DNA from: Janthinobacterium sp. 344
Lineage (GTDB): Bacteria > Pseudomonadota > Gammaproteobacteria > Burkholderiales > Burkholderiaceae_D
NCBI RefSeq assembly: GCF_900112025.1
Contig: NZ_FOKL01000001.1
Span: 1,231,084-1,295,083, forward strand
DNA length: 64,000 bases
Direction: 5' to 3'
Below, piece by piece: positions 48,309 to 58,400 of the stretch (within the stretch, counting starts at the first letter, position 1; each line of letters starts with the position of its first letter). Below the pieces are notes generated by a model. That model worked only from the letters and a program-made list of their open reading frames with translations, was not told the origin of the DNA and did no database searches. The position numbers were made by a program, and so were the translations under genes.

Positions 48309-49213
48309 AATTTATCCACAAAAGGCTGTTGCATTACTATTCGAACTGCACTGCGTGCATGTCTTGCACCAACATGCACGGCGCAACAGGATTGTCATCG
48401 CGCCATGTAGGCAGCGAACAATCCATAAAATTGGTATCCAGCCTGATATGGAATAACAGAGTGTGAAAGCATCTTGCCATTTCAATCAGAACCAGATCAA
48501 ACCACGGTTAGATATATAGCGCGCTGGATAGGGAGGCATGATGTATGCCAACCCAACACTATATGCATTACCGGAATTAGGGTAACGATCACAAAAGCAA
48601 TCGCGGCCAAGCTCTCAGTACTGCCTGCCTGGGCTATCAGTCTTTTCGCAATCGACGGCAAAATACGCCCCGACCTATCCCCTGATCTTCACAGTATGCA
48701 ACTGCAGAAAAATGCGAGGAATATCATGAAAAAGAAATACCCATTCAACTGGCGCAACTGCAGTAGATGTGCACTTTCGTCCACGGCATGAATCAGCAGC
48801 TTGGCGCCGAGCATAACCAAAAAAGTTATAGTGAAAGGCGCCAAATATCGTTGCAACATGCGGTCAGACCTTGGCCCAGTCCATATTCAAGTCGTTTCTT
48901 TCGACCTTTCCCATATGGACACCCGACGGTAGTTGCTCATCCATATTACTGATCAGCCCAGGCGGCGCTGTCCACGGAGTGAAACCGAGGAACGCCAACA
49001 GCAGGCGATGACTAGCACAGACATGGAATAGATCCGACTACGAGAATCAGCCTGTTGTCTGCGCTTTGTTACCTTGCCTGCTGATACGGAACTCGATACG
49101 CTCAAATTTATACTTCCCTTGCTTGAAATTGCCATTTTGGCACTTTCAAGCACTTACCCAAGTATCACCTGAGCAGTTACCGCCAAGTTAAAAAACCTTG
49201 ATTGTAGATTATT
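48309..49213. other. Stretch of about 900 bp without an intact gene; decayed coding traces
   Basis: No full-length gene. On the minus strand, hydrophobic protein-like pieces appear in different frames: a piece ending MDEQLPSGVHMGKVERNDLN at about 48870-49030, the 56-codon frame at 48689-48859, and a piece reading AIAFVIVTLIPVMHIVLGWH near 48550-48620. The frame changes and stops between them suggest a broken membrane-protein gene, possibly removed when the locus was rearranged. The promoter of the epimerase operon should lie near 48309-48400. Confidence 0.45.
48689..48859 (-). pseudogene. 56-codon hydrophobic frame, probable gene remnant
   Basis: MLQRYLAPFTITFLVMLGAK continues to a second hydrophobic segment YFFFMIFLAFFCSCIL and a TGA stop. 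AAGG lies about 10 bases upstream. It could be a small two-helix membrane protein or a fragment of a larger lost one; neighbouring frames with protein-like content favour a remnant. Confidence 0.35.
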
Positions 49214-51826
49214 CTACTTTCTTAATGCAATCGCAGACCACTCCCCCCAAGCACTTCCTTGATCCGAGAATTTAACCATTACTCCATCTTCGGGAATATG
49301 CTCCCCAGAAAATCTTAGCCTCGACCATTGCAAGGACACCGGCAAGACCTGCTGCACTGGAACCACGCCGGCAATTTCCACCACCTGATGACCACCGGTG
49401 GGACCGGACCGATAAAAGAGCGTGTCGCCGCGCTTTACGCGCAGAGAAATACTGCCAATATCGGCATCGCCATGAATCACGCTTCCAAATATCTGCATGC
49501 CACTCAAAGTAGTTTTTTCAAAGTCACTTCCCGTCCATGCATTGTCCGACAACACGTCCTGAGCGCGGATACTAGTTTTGGCCAGGGATGGCTCCATGGT
49601 AGTGAGCTCCAATTGCGATGCCGGCGCATTGATCGCAATGGCAGACCACTCTCCCCAATTGCTTCCCTTGTCCGATAACGTGATGACAAATTCACCCTGC
49701 GGGAAAAAATCATCTGAAAGATCGATCAATGACCATTCATGTGCCACGGGTAGCATCACCACCGGCAATTTACTCTCAAGCACCTGGAGTGTTTGCGCTC
49801 CCTGCGTGGGACCGGAACGATAAAAGATACGATCGCCATGTTTGACGCGCAACGAGATCGTCCCCGTATCTACGTCCCCCCGGATAAAACTGCCCAGTAC
49901 GACCATGCCGGGAATGCTGGTACGTTCAAAATCGGACGCTGTCCATGCATTTCCTGGCAGGACCTGCGAACTGTCGATTGTCGCATGGCCTGGTTCCGGC
50001 CGCATGGGCTGCGGATGAAACACGACAGGTGGCACTTGCAATTGCAAGCTACACTCGGCGTCCTTGTTGCGCACGCTTAGTGTTTGGCCATTTTGCGATG
50101 CCAGAACATATCCCTTGAAGCCGACTGGCTTTACGCCCTCTGGAACGTCGCCGAGCGCGGCAAGCGGGACACCGGGCAAGCCACTCAGGGCCGCGCCTGC
50201 TACTCGCTTGTCGCCATCCAGAAAATAGAGAGCGCCGCCTTCATGTGCAACCATAGGGCCCGCCAGCCAGCCTTGAATACGTAAATATCGCGGATCCTCC
50301 GGCAGCCGCTCTGCAATATTAATCGCGCCCTGACACGCCAGTGGCGCAATTGCAGGCATGCTGCCCCCCACTTTCTCGCGCAATCCCAGCAATGGCTCTG
50401 CACCAAACACGGACAACTTCATTGCCTTCGCCTGCGTAGCTAGTTGGATGCCTTGCTCAGCATTATAAAAAACAAAGCCGATTTGCTGTGTATCCTTGAT
50501 ACCGAGCTCCATTGCCAAAGCCGACACATCGCGTTCAAAATACATTCTGGTATCTGGACGGAATACCGCCATTTCCCTTACTACAATCAGCGCCGAGAGT
50601 ATATACAATGGAATCAACAAGCGCTTCTCTTTACCCCTCAGTCCGTCCAATAGCGGCCGATAATACAGAATAATGAAGGCCGCCCAGGCCATCAAAGCTG
50701 GTGTGGTATAGCGGCTGGTCAACGCCTGCTCAGTACCTAAAAACAGGCGCCCGCCAGCCGTTCCAAATGCCGTACCACCGATGTAGGCAATGAACAGCAA
50801 CATAGCTAGCTCAAAGGTATGCTCGCGCGGCCGTGCAACGGCAACATACAGTCGCCGTAGGCAAGCAATTATCAGAACCAGCGCCATGAACGCCGCGAGC
50901 AATTTGCCAGCAGATCCCTTGCCAAAAATATAATAAAATGGACTACCCAGATAGAATAGAACGTATTCCAAAAATCCGAGCGGATCGCCTTTCAGGGCAG
51001 ACATCAATACACCATGTTTACCTACTGCGTGGTAGTTATGGAAATACAAATAAATACCACCTGCTGCCAAAACTACCAACGTGATGATTCTTCGGATTCC
51101 TTGACGGGCCAAGATGGCGTAGACCGCCATGAAGGGCAGTGCCAGCACACCGTTCGCCATTGTGCCAAGAGACGCAATGCCGAAACAGCAGCCAATCACA
51201 AAATGACGGCTCGATTGCGGCGTTGGTTGCGCCGCTTTCGCAAGCCAGTAAAGGCCACACAGTGGGAGCAATTGAGCCATAATAAACTGGCTCTGGAAGC
51301 CCCAGATCATGTTGTCAAATTGGATCCATTGAAATATCCAGGCTACCAGGAACAGACCCAATACCTGTTCTTCTTTTCCAGTTAGCTCTGTGCCCGCACA
51401 TTTATGTACCAAGCGATAGAATAGTAACGCCGTAGCACCAATCAATGAATAATTGACACAAATCAGAAAGATACTGACACCGCCGAACCACGCATAGTCA
51501 GCCCAAAAGAAAATACGCGAAAGTAAAATACGATGCTCATTATGCTGGCTCCACCATATTCCTACATCACCGGACTGCGCCCGCATGAAAAATTCCAGGG
51601 TACCTGTCCACATATCCCAGAATGGAACAGGAGAATAGGACAAATAACCAGCAATTGCCGATGCACCAACAACAAACAGTGCCAGCGCCCTGAATATCAT
51701 CAAAAAACCATTATCACCTTTGAATATACCCTTATCCATCTTGCTACCATATTCTGATATCTTCGATAAAGGTGGTCGGCTTCCTGATTTACTATCCACA
51801 CGATCTACGTCAAATTCCATCGGCAT
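49214..51826 (-). CDS. Large polytopic membrane protein with two tandem C-terminal domains; candidate GT-C glycosyltransferase
   Basis: 870 residues, family not firmly recognised. An N-terminal tail of ~45 residues, then about ten to eleven membrane helices to about residue 425. The first periplasmic loop carries acidic/aromatic residues SPVPFWDMWTG and later SQHNEHRILLSRIF, as in GT-C transferases that use polyprenyl-phosphate sugars. The periplasmic C-terminal half ends in two homologous ~111-residue domains (about 622-732 and 758-870), both with NAWT-x-SDFE, SLRVK-x-GD, FYRSGPT and WGEWSAIA. It is the last gene after the D-arabinofuranose pathway genes, 4 bp from the DprE2-like stop, so a transferase using that donor is a reasonable guess. 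The ATG at 51826 is preferred; one at 51856 overlaps the previous gene. Confidence 0.7.
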   Translation of the reverse strand: MPMEFDVDRVDSKSGSRPPLSKISEYGSKMDKGIFKGDNGFLMIFRALALFVVGASAIAGYLSYSPVPFWDMWTGTLEFFMRAQSGDVGIWWSQHNEHRILLSRIFFWADYAWFGGVSIFLICVNYSLIGATALLFYRLVHKCAGTELTGKEEQVLGLFLVAWIFQWIQFDNMIWGFQSQFIMAQLLPLCGLYWLAKAAQPTPQSSRHFVIGCCFGIASLGTMANGVLALPFMAVYAILARQGIRRIITLVVLAAGGIYLYFHNYHAVGKHGVLMSALKGDPLGFLEYVLFYLGSPFYYIFGKGSAGKLLAAFMALVLIIACLRRLYVAVARPREHTFELAMLLFIAYIGGTAFGTAGGRLFLGTEQALTSRYTTPALMAWAAFIILYYRPLLDGLRGKEKRLLIPLYILSALIVVREMAVFRPDTRMYFERDVSALAMELGIKDTQQIGFVFYNAEQGIQLATQAKAMKLSVFGAEPLLGLREKVGGSMPAIAPLACQGAINIAERLPEDPRYLRIQGWLAGPMVAHEGGALYFLDGDKRVAGAALSGLPGVPLAALGDVPEGVKPVGFKGYVLASQNGQTLSVRNKDAECSLQLQVPPVVFHPQPMRPEPGHATIDSSQVLPGNAWTASDFERTSIPGMVVLGSFIRGDVDTGTISLRVKHGDRIFYRSGPTQGAQTLQVLESKLPVVMLPVAHEWSLIDLSDDFFPQGEFVITLSDKGSNWGEWSAIAINAPASQLELTTMEPSLAKTSIRAQDVLSDNAWTGSDFEKTTLSGMQIFGSVIHGDADIGSISLRVKRGDTLFYRSGPTGGHQVVEIAGVVPVQQVLPVSLQWSRLRFSGEHIPEDGVMVKFSDQGSAWGEWSAIALRK

Positions 51827-51830
51827 AACA

Positions 51831-52586
51831 CTAGATATCCATTTTATTAAAAACAAACTGAGGTAGATGACGGATAATCATCATGATTAAAGCCCATTTT
51901 CCAGGGGTATAAACAACAGGCTTACCCTGCCTCATGCCACTGACAATTTGCTGCGCCACCTGTTCGACGCTGGCCAGTTTGCCCCCATCCTGTTTTAAAT
52001 GCGCCGTCATCGGCGTATCTGTTGGCCCTGGCTTAATCAGTACAATTTTGACAGCACTACCTGCGAGCCGATGTTGCAAACCTTGAGCGTAGCGGGTCAC
52101 CAGTCCTTTTGCGGCGCCGTACACATAGTTGGACTTGCGACCACGATCGCCGGCAACCGAACCGATCAGCCCCAAAGTGCCACGATCGGCCTTCTCCATG
52201 TGCCGTACAAACGCCTCAGCAAACAGGACTGGGGAAACTCCATTAACCATGAGCGCCTCCTGATTGGCATCCAGATGCTGCTGACAGGCAACTTGGTCAG
52301 GCAATGAACCATGGGCGATGAGCACCACGTCGACAGGTGCCTCGGCACAAATCGCATCAACCTGGCGAGCAATCGCCAAAGGATCGGCGAAATCAGCTTG
52401 CAATGCGTGTACCTGCGCGCGCGGACTGCGAACACGTAAATCAGCGGCAACACGCTCGGTCTTTTCGAGGCTGCGTCCCAGCAGCGTCACATCGCACAGC
52501 GCCTCTTTTAGCCACAATCGGGCACAATGTTCTGCCATGGAGGACGTGGCACCAACAATAACAATTTTTTTTATTTGGTCAGACAT
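51831..52586 (-). CDS. Short-chain dehydrogenase, DprE2-like (decaprenylphosphoryl-2-keto-ribose reductase type)
   Basis: 251 residues. Rossmann segment KIVIVGATSSMAEHCARLWL, then NVSP-type VNGVSPVLFAEAFV, catalytic Ser region LIGSVAGDRG and YVYGAAKG with Tyr and Lys of the SDR triad. It lies directly after a DprE1-like gene (TAAATG junction) and after a UbiA-type phosphoribosyltransferase, the pathway order for polyprenyl-phosphoryl-D-arabinofuranose synthesis, where DprE2 reduces the keto intermediate with NADH. The specific role rests on this context. Confidence 0.85.
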   Translation of the reverse strand: MSDQIKKIVIVGATSSMAEHCARLWLKEALCDVTLLGRSLEKTERVAADLRVRSPRAQVHALQADFADPLAIARQVDAICAEAPVDVVLIAHGSLPDQVACQQHLDANQEALMVNGVSPVLFAEAFVRHMEKADRGTLGLIGSVAGDRGRKSNYVYGAAKGLVTRYAQGLQHRLAGSAVKIVLIKPGPTDTPMTAHLKQDGGKLASVEQVAQQIVSGMRQGKPVVYTPGKWALIMMIIRHLPQFVFNKMDI

Positions 52587-53885
52587 TTAGTTTCCCATGA
52601 GGCGTCGCGACATTGCCGAGCTAATGCCAGCGTCGCGGAAAGGTAAGAATTCATTGAGGCGTGGATAGCCGGCTTCGAACAGATCCCGTGGCATGCGCGC
52701 ATCCTTGGCCATGTAAAGTCGGCCACCAGCCTCACGGACAATCGCGTCGAGCCTTTCAAACAGCTTGAGCGTGCGCGCACCATGATTGGGAAAGTCCAGC
52801 GCCAGCGTCACGCCAGGCTGGGGAAAACTCAGCATGCCAACCGCCTGACGTTCGCCGAAGGTTTTCAGCACGGCGAGGAACGAACCGTCACCGGCATTGG
52901 CAATCGCCTTCAACATGGCAGAGATGGCATCCTGGCCAACGCTACGCGGTACAACACTCTGATACTGATAAAAGCCACGTGGTCCATACATGCGATTCCA
53001 CTCAAGCAGATTATCCAGGGGATAGTTGAAAGCCTCGTAATGGCTGAGTCCCCGGCCTGCGCGCCATTTATTCAAATGGAAGTAAGCGGTGTTGAAAATT
53101 GGTAACGACAGCTGGTTAACCAGTGAAATGGGCGGTACAAACGGCATTTTCCGTTCACGTGTACGCGGTGGCGGCCGCTCAATCAGCGAGCTCGGATTGC
53201 CACGCATAAAAATACCTCGCCCCCCGCCACCCGACATGCAATCAATCCAGGAAACCGTATGCTCCCACGCCGCTTCAGAAGAGTCTGCCAATTCGAAAAA
53301 CTGCTCGATATTCGCATAAGGCACGGTTTCCGTCGCCATCCAAGGCCCGGCGACACGACGCAACTGCAATTCAACCGTAACGATAATGCCGGTCAGGCCA
53401 AGACCGCCAACGGTGGCGGCAAACCATTCAGGATTCAGTGCCGCACTGCAAGAGAGTACCGTGCCATCGGTACGCGCCAATTGCAGTGTCAGTACGTGAT
53501 CGCCAAACGAGCCCGTTGCATGGTGGTTCTTTCCATGCACGTCATTGGCAATCGCACCGCCGACCGTCACCATTTGCGTACCGGGTGTGACGGGTAACAT
53601 CCACCCTCGCGGTACGCTCATGCGCTGAATATCACGCAACAGGACACCTGCTTCACAGACTAGCCGGCCGTTATGCTCATCGAAAGATACAAAATGATTC
53701 AGTCCGGTAGTCTGCCAAAGCAAGCCGCCTGGATTCAGGCAAACATCGCCATAACTTCGTCCCATGCCATGGGCAAGACCCGGCCGGGAAGCCGCGATCT
53801 GCCGCGGCACATCGCTTGGCGCCATGAGTGGTACGACCCGATGCGCTGAACGCTCGAGACGGCCCCATGAGGACACATCGATCAT
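52587..53885 (-). CDS. DprE1-like FAD oxidase (decaprenylphosphoryl-beta-D-ribose 2'-oxidase type)
   Basis: 432 residues of the VAO/FAD_binding_4 family. GRSYGD (42-47) and HGKNHHATGSFGDH (117-130) are FAD-contact stretches as I recall from DprE1. The C-terminal part reads LSFPQPGVTLALDFP then GGRLYMAKDAR. The position aligned with Mycobacterium Cys387 (in NICVDF) is Ala362 (TLALDF); Lys394 aligns with catalytic Lys418. Oxidises polyprenylphosphoryl-ribose at C2', the first half of the epimerisation to arabinose. Coupled to the HAD-UbiA gene by ATGA and to DprE2-like by abutting codons. Confidence 0.9.
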   Translation of the reverse strand: MIDVSSWGRLERSAHRVVPLMAPSDVPRQIAASRPGLAHGMGRSYGDVCLNPGGLLWQTTGLNHFVSFDEHNGRLVCEAGVLLRDIQRMSVPRGWMLPVTPGTQMVTVGGAIANDVHGKNHHATGSFGDHVLTLQLARTDGTVLSCSAALNPEWFAATVGGLGLTGIIVTVELQLRRVAGPWMATETVPYANIEQFFELADSSEAAWEHTVSWIDCMSGGGGRGIFMRGNPSSLIERPPPRTRERKMPFVPPISLVNQLSLPIFNTAYFHLNKWRAGRGLSHYEAFNYPLDNLLEWNRMYGPRGFYQYQSVVPRSVGQDAISAMLKAIANAGDGSFLAVLKTFGERQAVGMLSFPQPGVTLALDFPNHGARTLKLFERLDAIVREAGGRLYMAKDARMPRDLFEAGYPRLNEFLPFRDAGISSAMSRRLMGN

Positions 53886-55312
53886 GGTAAGCCCACCGTG
53901 CCGATTCCCATGATAATCGCAAAAATCAGGCCGGCAAGCAGACTCGCCTTATCCTTCAGCGCAAAAACGAGAGGATCATCGTGCATTTCACCGCGATGTG
54001 CCTTGATCCACACCCAACTCACCCAGAACAGCATAACTGGCACCGCGCCCCAAACCGCTTCTGGCAAACGGTATAACACAAGCACGGCATCGCTATTCAG
54101 GTACAGTGCCAGTACGACAGTGGCAGCATAACCAGAGGCGATACCCAATGTCTGTACCAGCGGCGCGTCAGAGGTAAAGTACCCACGTCCATGGACCTTC
54201 GTTTTGCCACTCAACATTTGTCCCTGCAGTTCAGCATAACGCTTCACGAATGCAAGCGACAGGAACAGGAATACCGAGAACGCCAGCAACCAGAAGGAGA
54301 GAACATGGCCAGCGGCGGCGGCACCCGCGATGATGCGCAAGGTGTACAGCACGGCGAGAGTCAGGCAATCTACCAATATCAATCTTTTCAGACCGAACGA
54401 GTACAGACAGGTCAGCACAAAGTAGACGAATAACCAGGTGAGAAATGCCTTGCCGACAAAACTGGCCAGGACGACGCTCGCTGACAATAGCAGCGGCGCT
54501 AGCAACACCCCCATCCAGACCGGCACACTACCTGCCGCGAACGGGCGCTTACATTTGCGAGGGTGCTCACGGTCGCTTTCAAGATCCAGCAAGTCATTGG
54601 CAATGTAGACGGTCGAAGCACATAAACTAAATGCAACGAAGGCGAACAGCAACGCTACCCAGGTATCGAGGTCGGAAATCTCGTGCGCGGCAAAAAGTGG
54701 AACAAACAGCAATAGGTTCTTCATCCATTGGTGCACACGCAATACCCGGCGCCATACCGAGAACCCTCGTTCAGCTGGTGGAAATTCACGCTCCACCTCA
54801 CACTGGGCGGCAGCTTTTCCGGCCAGCTGGGCTGAGGCGTTAACCACGACAGCGCGACGCGCGCGAGCCCATACGGCAAGATCCGCGCTGGAATTGCCAG
54901 CATAGTCGAATCCGGCACGGCCGAAGCGTAGCTCCAGCGCTGCGGCCTTATTTCGCCCAGCCAAATTATCACCACCATTGCTCGCCATTACCTCATCAAA
55001 AATACCGAGATGGTTTGCAATCGCCGTGGCAAAGGAGCGGTCTGACGCTGTACACAATATCAATCGACGGCCAGCGGCCTTTTGCTGCTTTAGCCAGTCC
55101 AGTAACGGTAAATTATAGGGAATGGCATTCACATCGAACTTGGCACGACGTGCCAGTTGCTGCTTCAATATGGCTTTTCCCTTATATAGCCAATACGGCA
55201 TATACAGCGAATCCAAGGGTTTATCCCGAAATGTCTGCAATGCAGATTCATGGAGCATGTCCGTTAAGATCAGGGTGCCATCAAGATCGACAACCAGAGG
55301 GGGTGACGTCAA
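53882..55312 (-). CDS. HAD phosphatase-UbiA fusion, polyprenyl-phosphate phosphoribosyltransferase type
   Basis: 476 residues. The N-terminal 170 are a HAD phosphatase (DLDGTL at 9-14; ILCTASDR; Lys/Asp region GRNKAAALE and YAGNSSADLAVW). The remainder is a UbiA prenyltransferase with eight to nine helices and the metal motif NDLLDLESD (239-247) followed by REHPRKCKRPFAAG, much like decaprenyl-phosphate phosphoribosyltransferase (UbiA, Rv3806c). The fusion would transfer 5-phosphoribose to polyprenyl-phosphate and then remove the 5-phosphate, two steps that mycobacteria do with separate proteins. First gene of its operon; overlaps dprE1-like. Confidence 0.88.
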   Translation of the reverse strand: MTSPPLVVDLDGTLILTDMLHESALQTFRDKPLDSLYMPYWLYKGKAILKQQLARRAKFDVNAIPYNLPLLDWLKQQKAAGRRLILCTASDRSFATAIANHLGIFDEVMASNGGDNLAGRNKAAALELRFGRAGFDYAGNSSADLAVWARARRAVVVNASAQLAGKAAAQCEVEREFPPAERGFSVWRRVLRVHQWMKNLLLFVPLFAAHEISDLDTWVALLFAFVAFSLCASTVYIANDLLDLESDREHPRKCKRPFAAGSVPVWMGVLLAPLLLSASVVLASFVGKAFLTWLFVYFVLTCLYSFGLKRLILVDCLTLAVLYTLRIIAGAAAAGHVLSFWLLAFSVFLFLSLAFVKRYAELQGQMLSGKTKVHGRGYFTSDAPLVQTLGIASGYAATVVLALYLNSDAVLVLYRLPEAVWGAVPVMLFWVSWVWIKAHRGEMHDDPLVFALKDKASLLAGLIFAIIMGIGTVGLP

Positions 55313-55472
55313 AATATACTCCCGGCGCTTGCCAGAACTAAACTGGGAGAAATTTCTCTTAAAGAGTTAAACATATATTTTCTAATTTTAACTTCAAACA
55401 TAAATAAAATTACTCAAAAAACCCTGCAGCCATGACGTATTCGAAAACAACTACGTCATACCGAAGCTTATG
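55313..55472 (-). promoter_or_regulatory. AT-rich gap containing the presumed promoter of the arabinose-pathway operon
   Basis: 160 bp between two co-directed genes that otherwise overlap or abut all along the locus. Strongly AT-rich around 55360-55410, with several TA-rich -10 candidates on the minus strand. No hairpin terminator was found, so readthrough from the upstream operon is also possible. Confidence 0.35.
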
Positions 55473-58400
55473 TTATTTGTTAATGTTGTGCATGGGGCTG
55501 CGGCTCAGTGACCGTTTGATACCGCGCCGAACCGCGTAGGGGATCATGGCGTTGATACGGCGCAGCGATGGATTCATGTACAGACGCCATAACACCCTCA
55601 GCAGCGCTTCACGCCAGCCATGCGACGATTCGACACCGCTGACAATTTTCTGTGGATCAATCTGGAAATCCCTTTTCTGGCCAGAGTGCGGCGTTTTCAT
55701 GGCGCGTGCCACTAATTGAGGATAATCCTGAATGTAGAAGTCCGCCTTGATCGTTCCCCCGTCATATACGGGTGCAACCATCGCACCGTTGGGTAATTCC
55801 TCAACGAAATGATAGATCTGCGATAGCAGCTGTGTCGTTGGCTGCAGGTGATCGAACAGCATGGTATTGGCACGGCCGGATAAACGCTCGCGGAAGGCGC
55901 CCAAATCAGGTGCAATAATCGGCAAGCCCGAATCCAGCGCATGGCTCAACGTGTAGCTATAGGTTTCAGGCCATTGTGCCGGGAAAAAAAGCACATCAAT
56001 CTGTTGCTGCGCGATCAGTTCCCGCAAGTCCGCCACAGCGTAAGGTCCAGTGGTTTCCAATACCTTCAACAACCGGTAGGAGTAGCCGATCAATTTGAAC
56101 GAGACCTGCGCGCCCTCGCCCTGCGCCAGCTCCGCCAGCTCTTCCAATACATCCGCGCCCTTTTCCCGCCCAACCGCTCCCAGGACACCAATAACATGAT
56201 GCGATTTCCGTTCGATATTGCGCGGCGCCCGATTAACATCGAGCGACGCTTCAATATGCGGTGCGACAACGGCATTATTTAACTGATAGACACTGGCAAA
56301 CAACTCCTTGGTCGGATTACAGGGGAAAATAAGGCAGTCCGCATTTTCAATCAATGGCCGAAAACGCTGCTGCCATTCATCAACACTGATACCTGGTGGC
56401 AATGGATAGAGGGGGTTATTCTGCATCGCGGAAAAATATCCCGGATAGCACCCATTTTCCTCGGTCAAGGTCGGGTTCGCATTAAGCCAGTAATAATCAT
56501 GGGCGGTGATCAGGGAGGGTACCTGTAGATCCGTCGGCAGGCCCAGCAATGTCGAATCGAGGTGATAAGTGTGGTGGAAGTGCACGGCACTCACGCCGAT
56601 TGCCTTGCACAGTTCAATCAGTGCCGGATACTCCATCGGCATCGCATACATCACCTTGTCACCGTGCGGCCCAGCCCGCAAGCTGACAACCACGCTGGAA
56701 CTTCCTTCCAGCGGCGCCAGAACAAGATGCGCCATGCTGTGCTCGAAGTACTGCGTCAGTTCCACGATATGTTGAGCTACCCCGCCGCCCGATGCATGCG
56801 ACACATGCAACACCTTGGGCAGTGCCAGCGAGGCCAGCAGCTGCACGTAACGCTGCACGCGCGCGGCACGCAACGGGTCCTGCTTGATGAACATCTGGAC
56901 ATCGGCGTGGTAATTCGGATGCAGCGCGTCGAGCACGCCCATGGCCCGATCGACCAGCGCTTGTTTATCCGTCGAAAAACTAACGCCGCCCTCATGGTAG
57001 GCGTACATATTTGGCGACAGGACGTTCAGCCAGCCCGCCTTCAGCGCACGCTGGCACAGGTCATTTTCTTCGCCATAGCCCCGGCCAAATTTTTCCGTAT
57101 CCAGATAGCCGATCTGATCCAGGCAGGCACGACGGATGTACATGCAAAAGCCAATCCCCGTGGGGGCAGCGACACAGGGCAGCTTCGATTGCCGAAAGAC
57201 GGCATCAATGGTGTTTACATCAAGATTGAACGGCTGCGGATTCTCTTCGAGAAAGTTCGGAAAGCTGCATATGGTTGCATTATTTGAAAATGGCGTTACC
57301 GTGGCAATGTCCGGGCGCGCATATGCCTCCTCGACAAGGCGAGCCAGCCAGTTATGCGGCACCATGACATCACTATTGAGCAGTACCACATCCTGCCCGG
57401 AAAAATGTGCAAGTCCGCGGTTGACTGTTCCGACGAAGCCAAGGTTGGCGGGATTTTGCAGCACCTCGAAACGGCCTGGCCATACTTCGACCAACGCCTC
57501 GAGCATGGCTTGCATACCTGCATCAGGACTACCGTCATTGATTGCCAACAGCATCGCGTTGTCAACCGCCAGAATAGCCGGCATCGCCGCTTCAATACAG
57601 CGCCGCGTCATTTCTATACCGCGATACACGGGCAGGATGACCGACACACTATGCGTTGGCGAGATAGGCTGCGGAATCACTAACGAGGTGTCAATCACCG
57701 GCGTTCCCGCTGCTGGTATACCGCCGGGCGCAGTCGCGACAGTGGCATTCTGCTTCGCCATCCTTTTGCGGAAAGGATCCATTGCAGCGGAGAAATCACC
57801 GCGAAGTACCCGACCAATCCAGCGGTATGGCTTGGTCATTTTCCATGAGCGTGATGCGATGATGTCAGATAGGGACATCTCACATTGCTCGAGGCGCGCG
57901 CGCAGGTGTTGCGCCTGCGCCTCGAGGTTAAGGACATGTTGCTGCTGACCCTCGATAGCCTGCTGCTGACCTTCAATAGCCTGCCGCTGGCCCTCGATAG
58001 CCTGCTGCTGCGCCACAATGGTCGCCTCGTGATGAACAATAGTTGCCTCGTGCTGCACAATTGTCGCATCACGTTCCTGGATCATCTGAGCATGTACCGC
58101 GATATCAGCTTCAAGTTCGCCACTCTTGGTGTCACGCTGAGCAAGCATCGATGCGTACTCGCTGATAGTCGCTTCTCGCTGGCCAATGGCCCAACGCAGA
58201 TGAATCACTTCATCCGCGCGCTCCGCAGCAAGTTCACTTGGTGTGTACATTGGCAACAGTTTGTCCATCTCCCAGTCCCTGAACAGCTTCGCGGGACGGC
58301 CTGTGATGGTCTGCTGAATACTCGACTCAAGAGCAATATAGCGCGCAAAATCAGCCTCGTCGAGCGTCAGGCCGACCGCCGACAATGCACCGTCGATAAA

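Noticed and set aside
57939-58067. Possible CRISPR array
   Set aside because: The 21-bp units are contiguous without spacers, in frame, and encode coiled-coil heptads.
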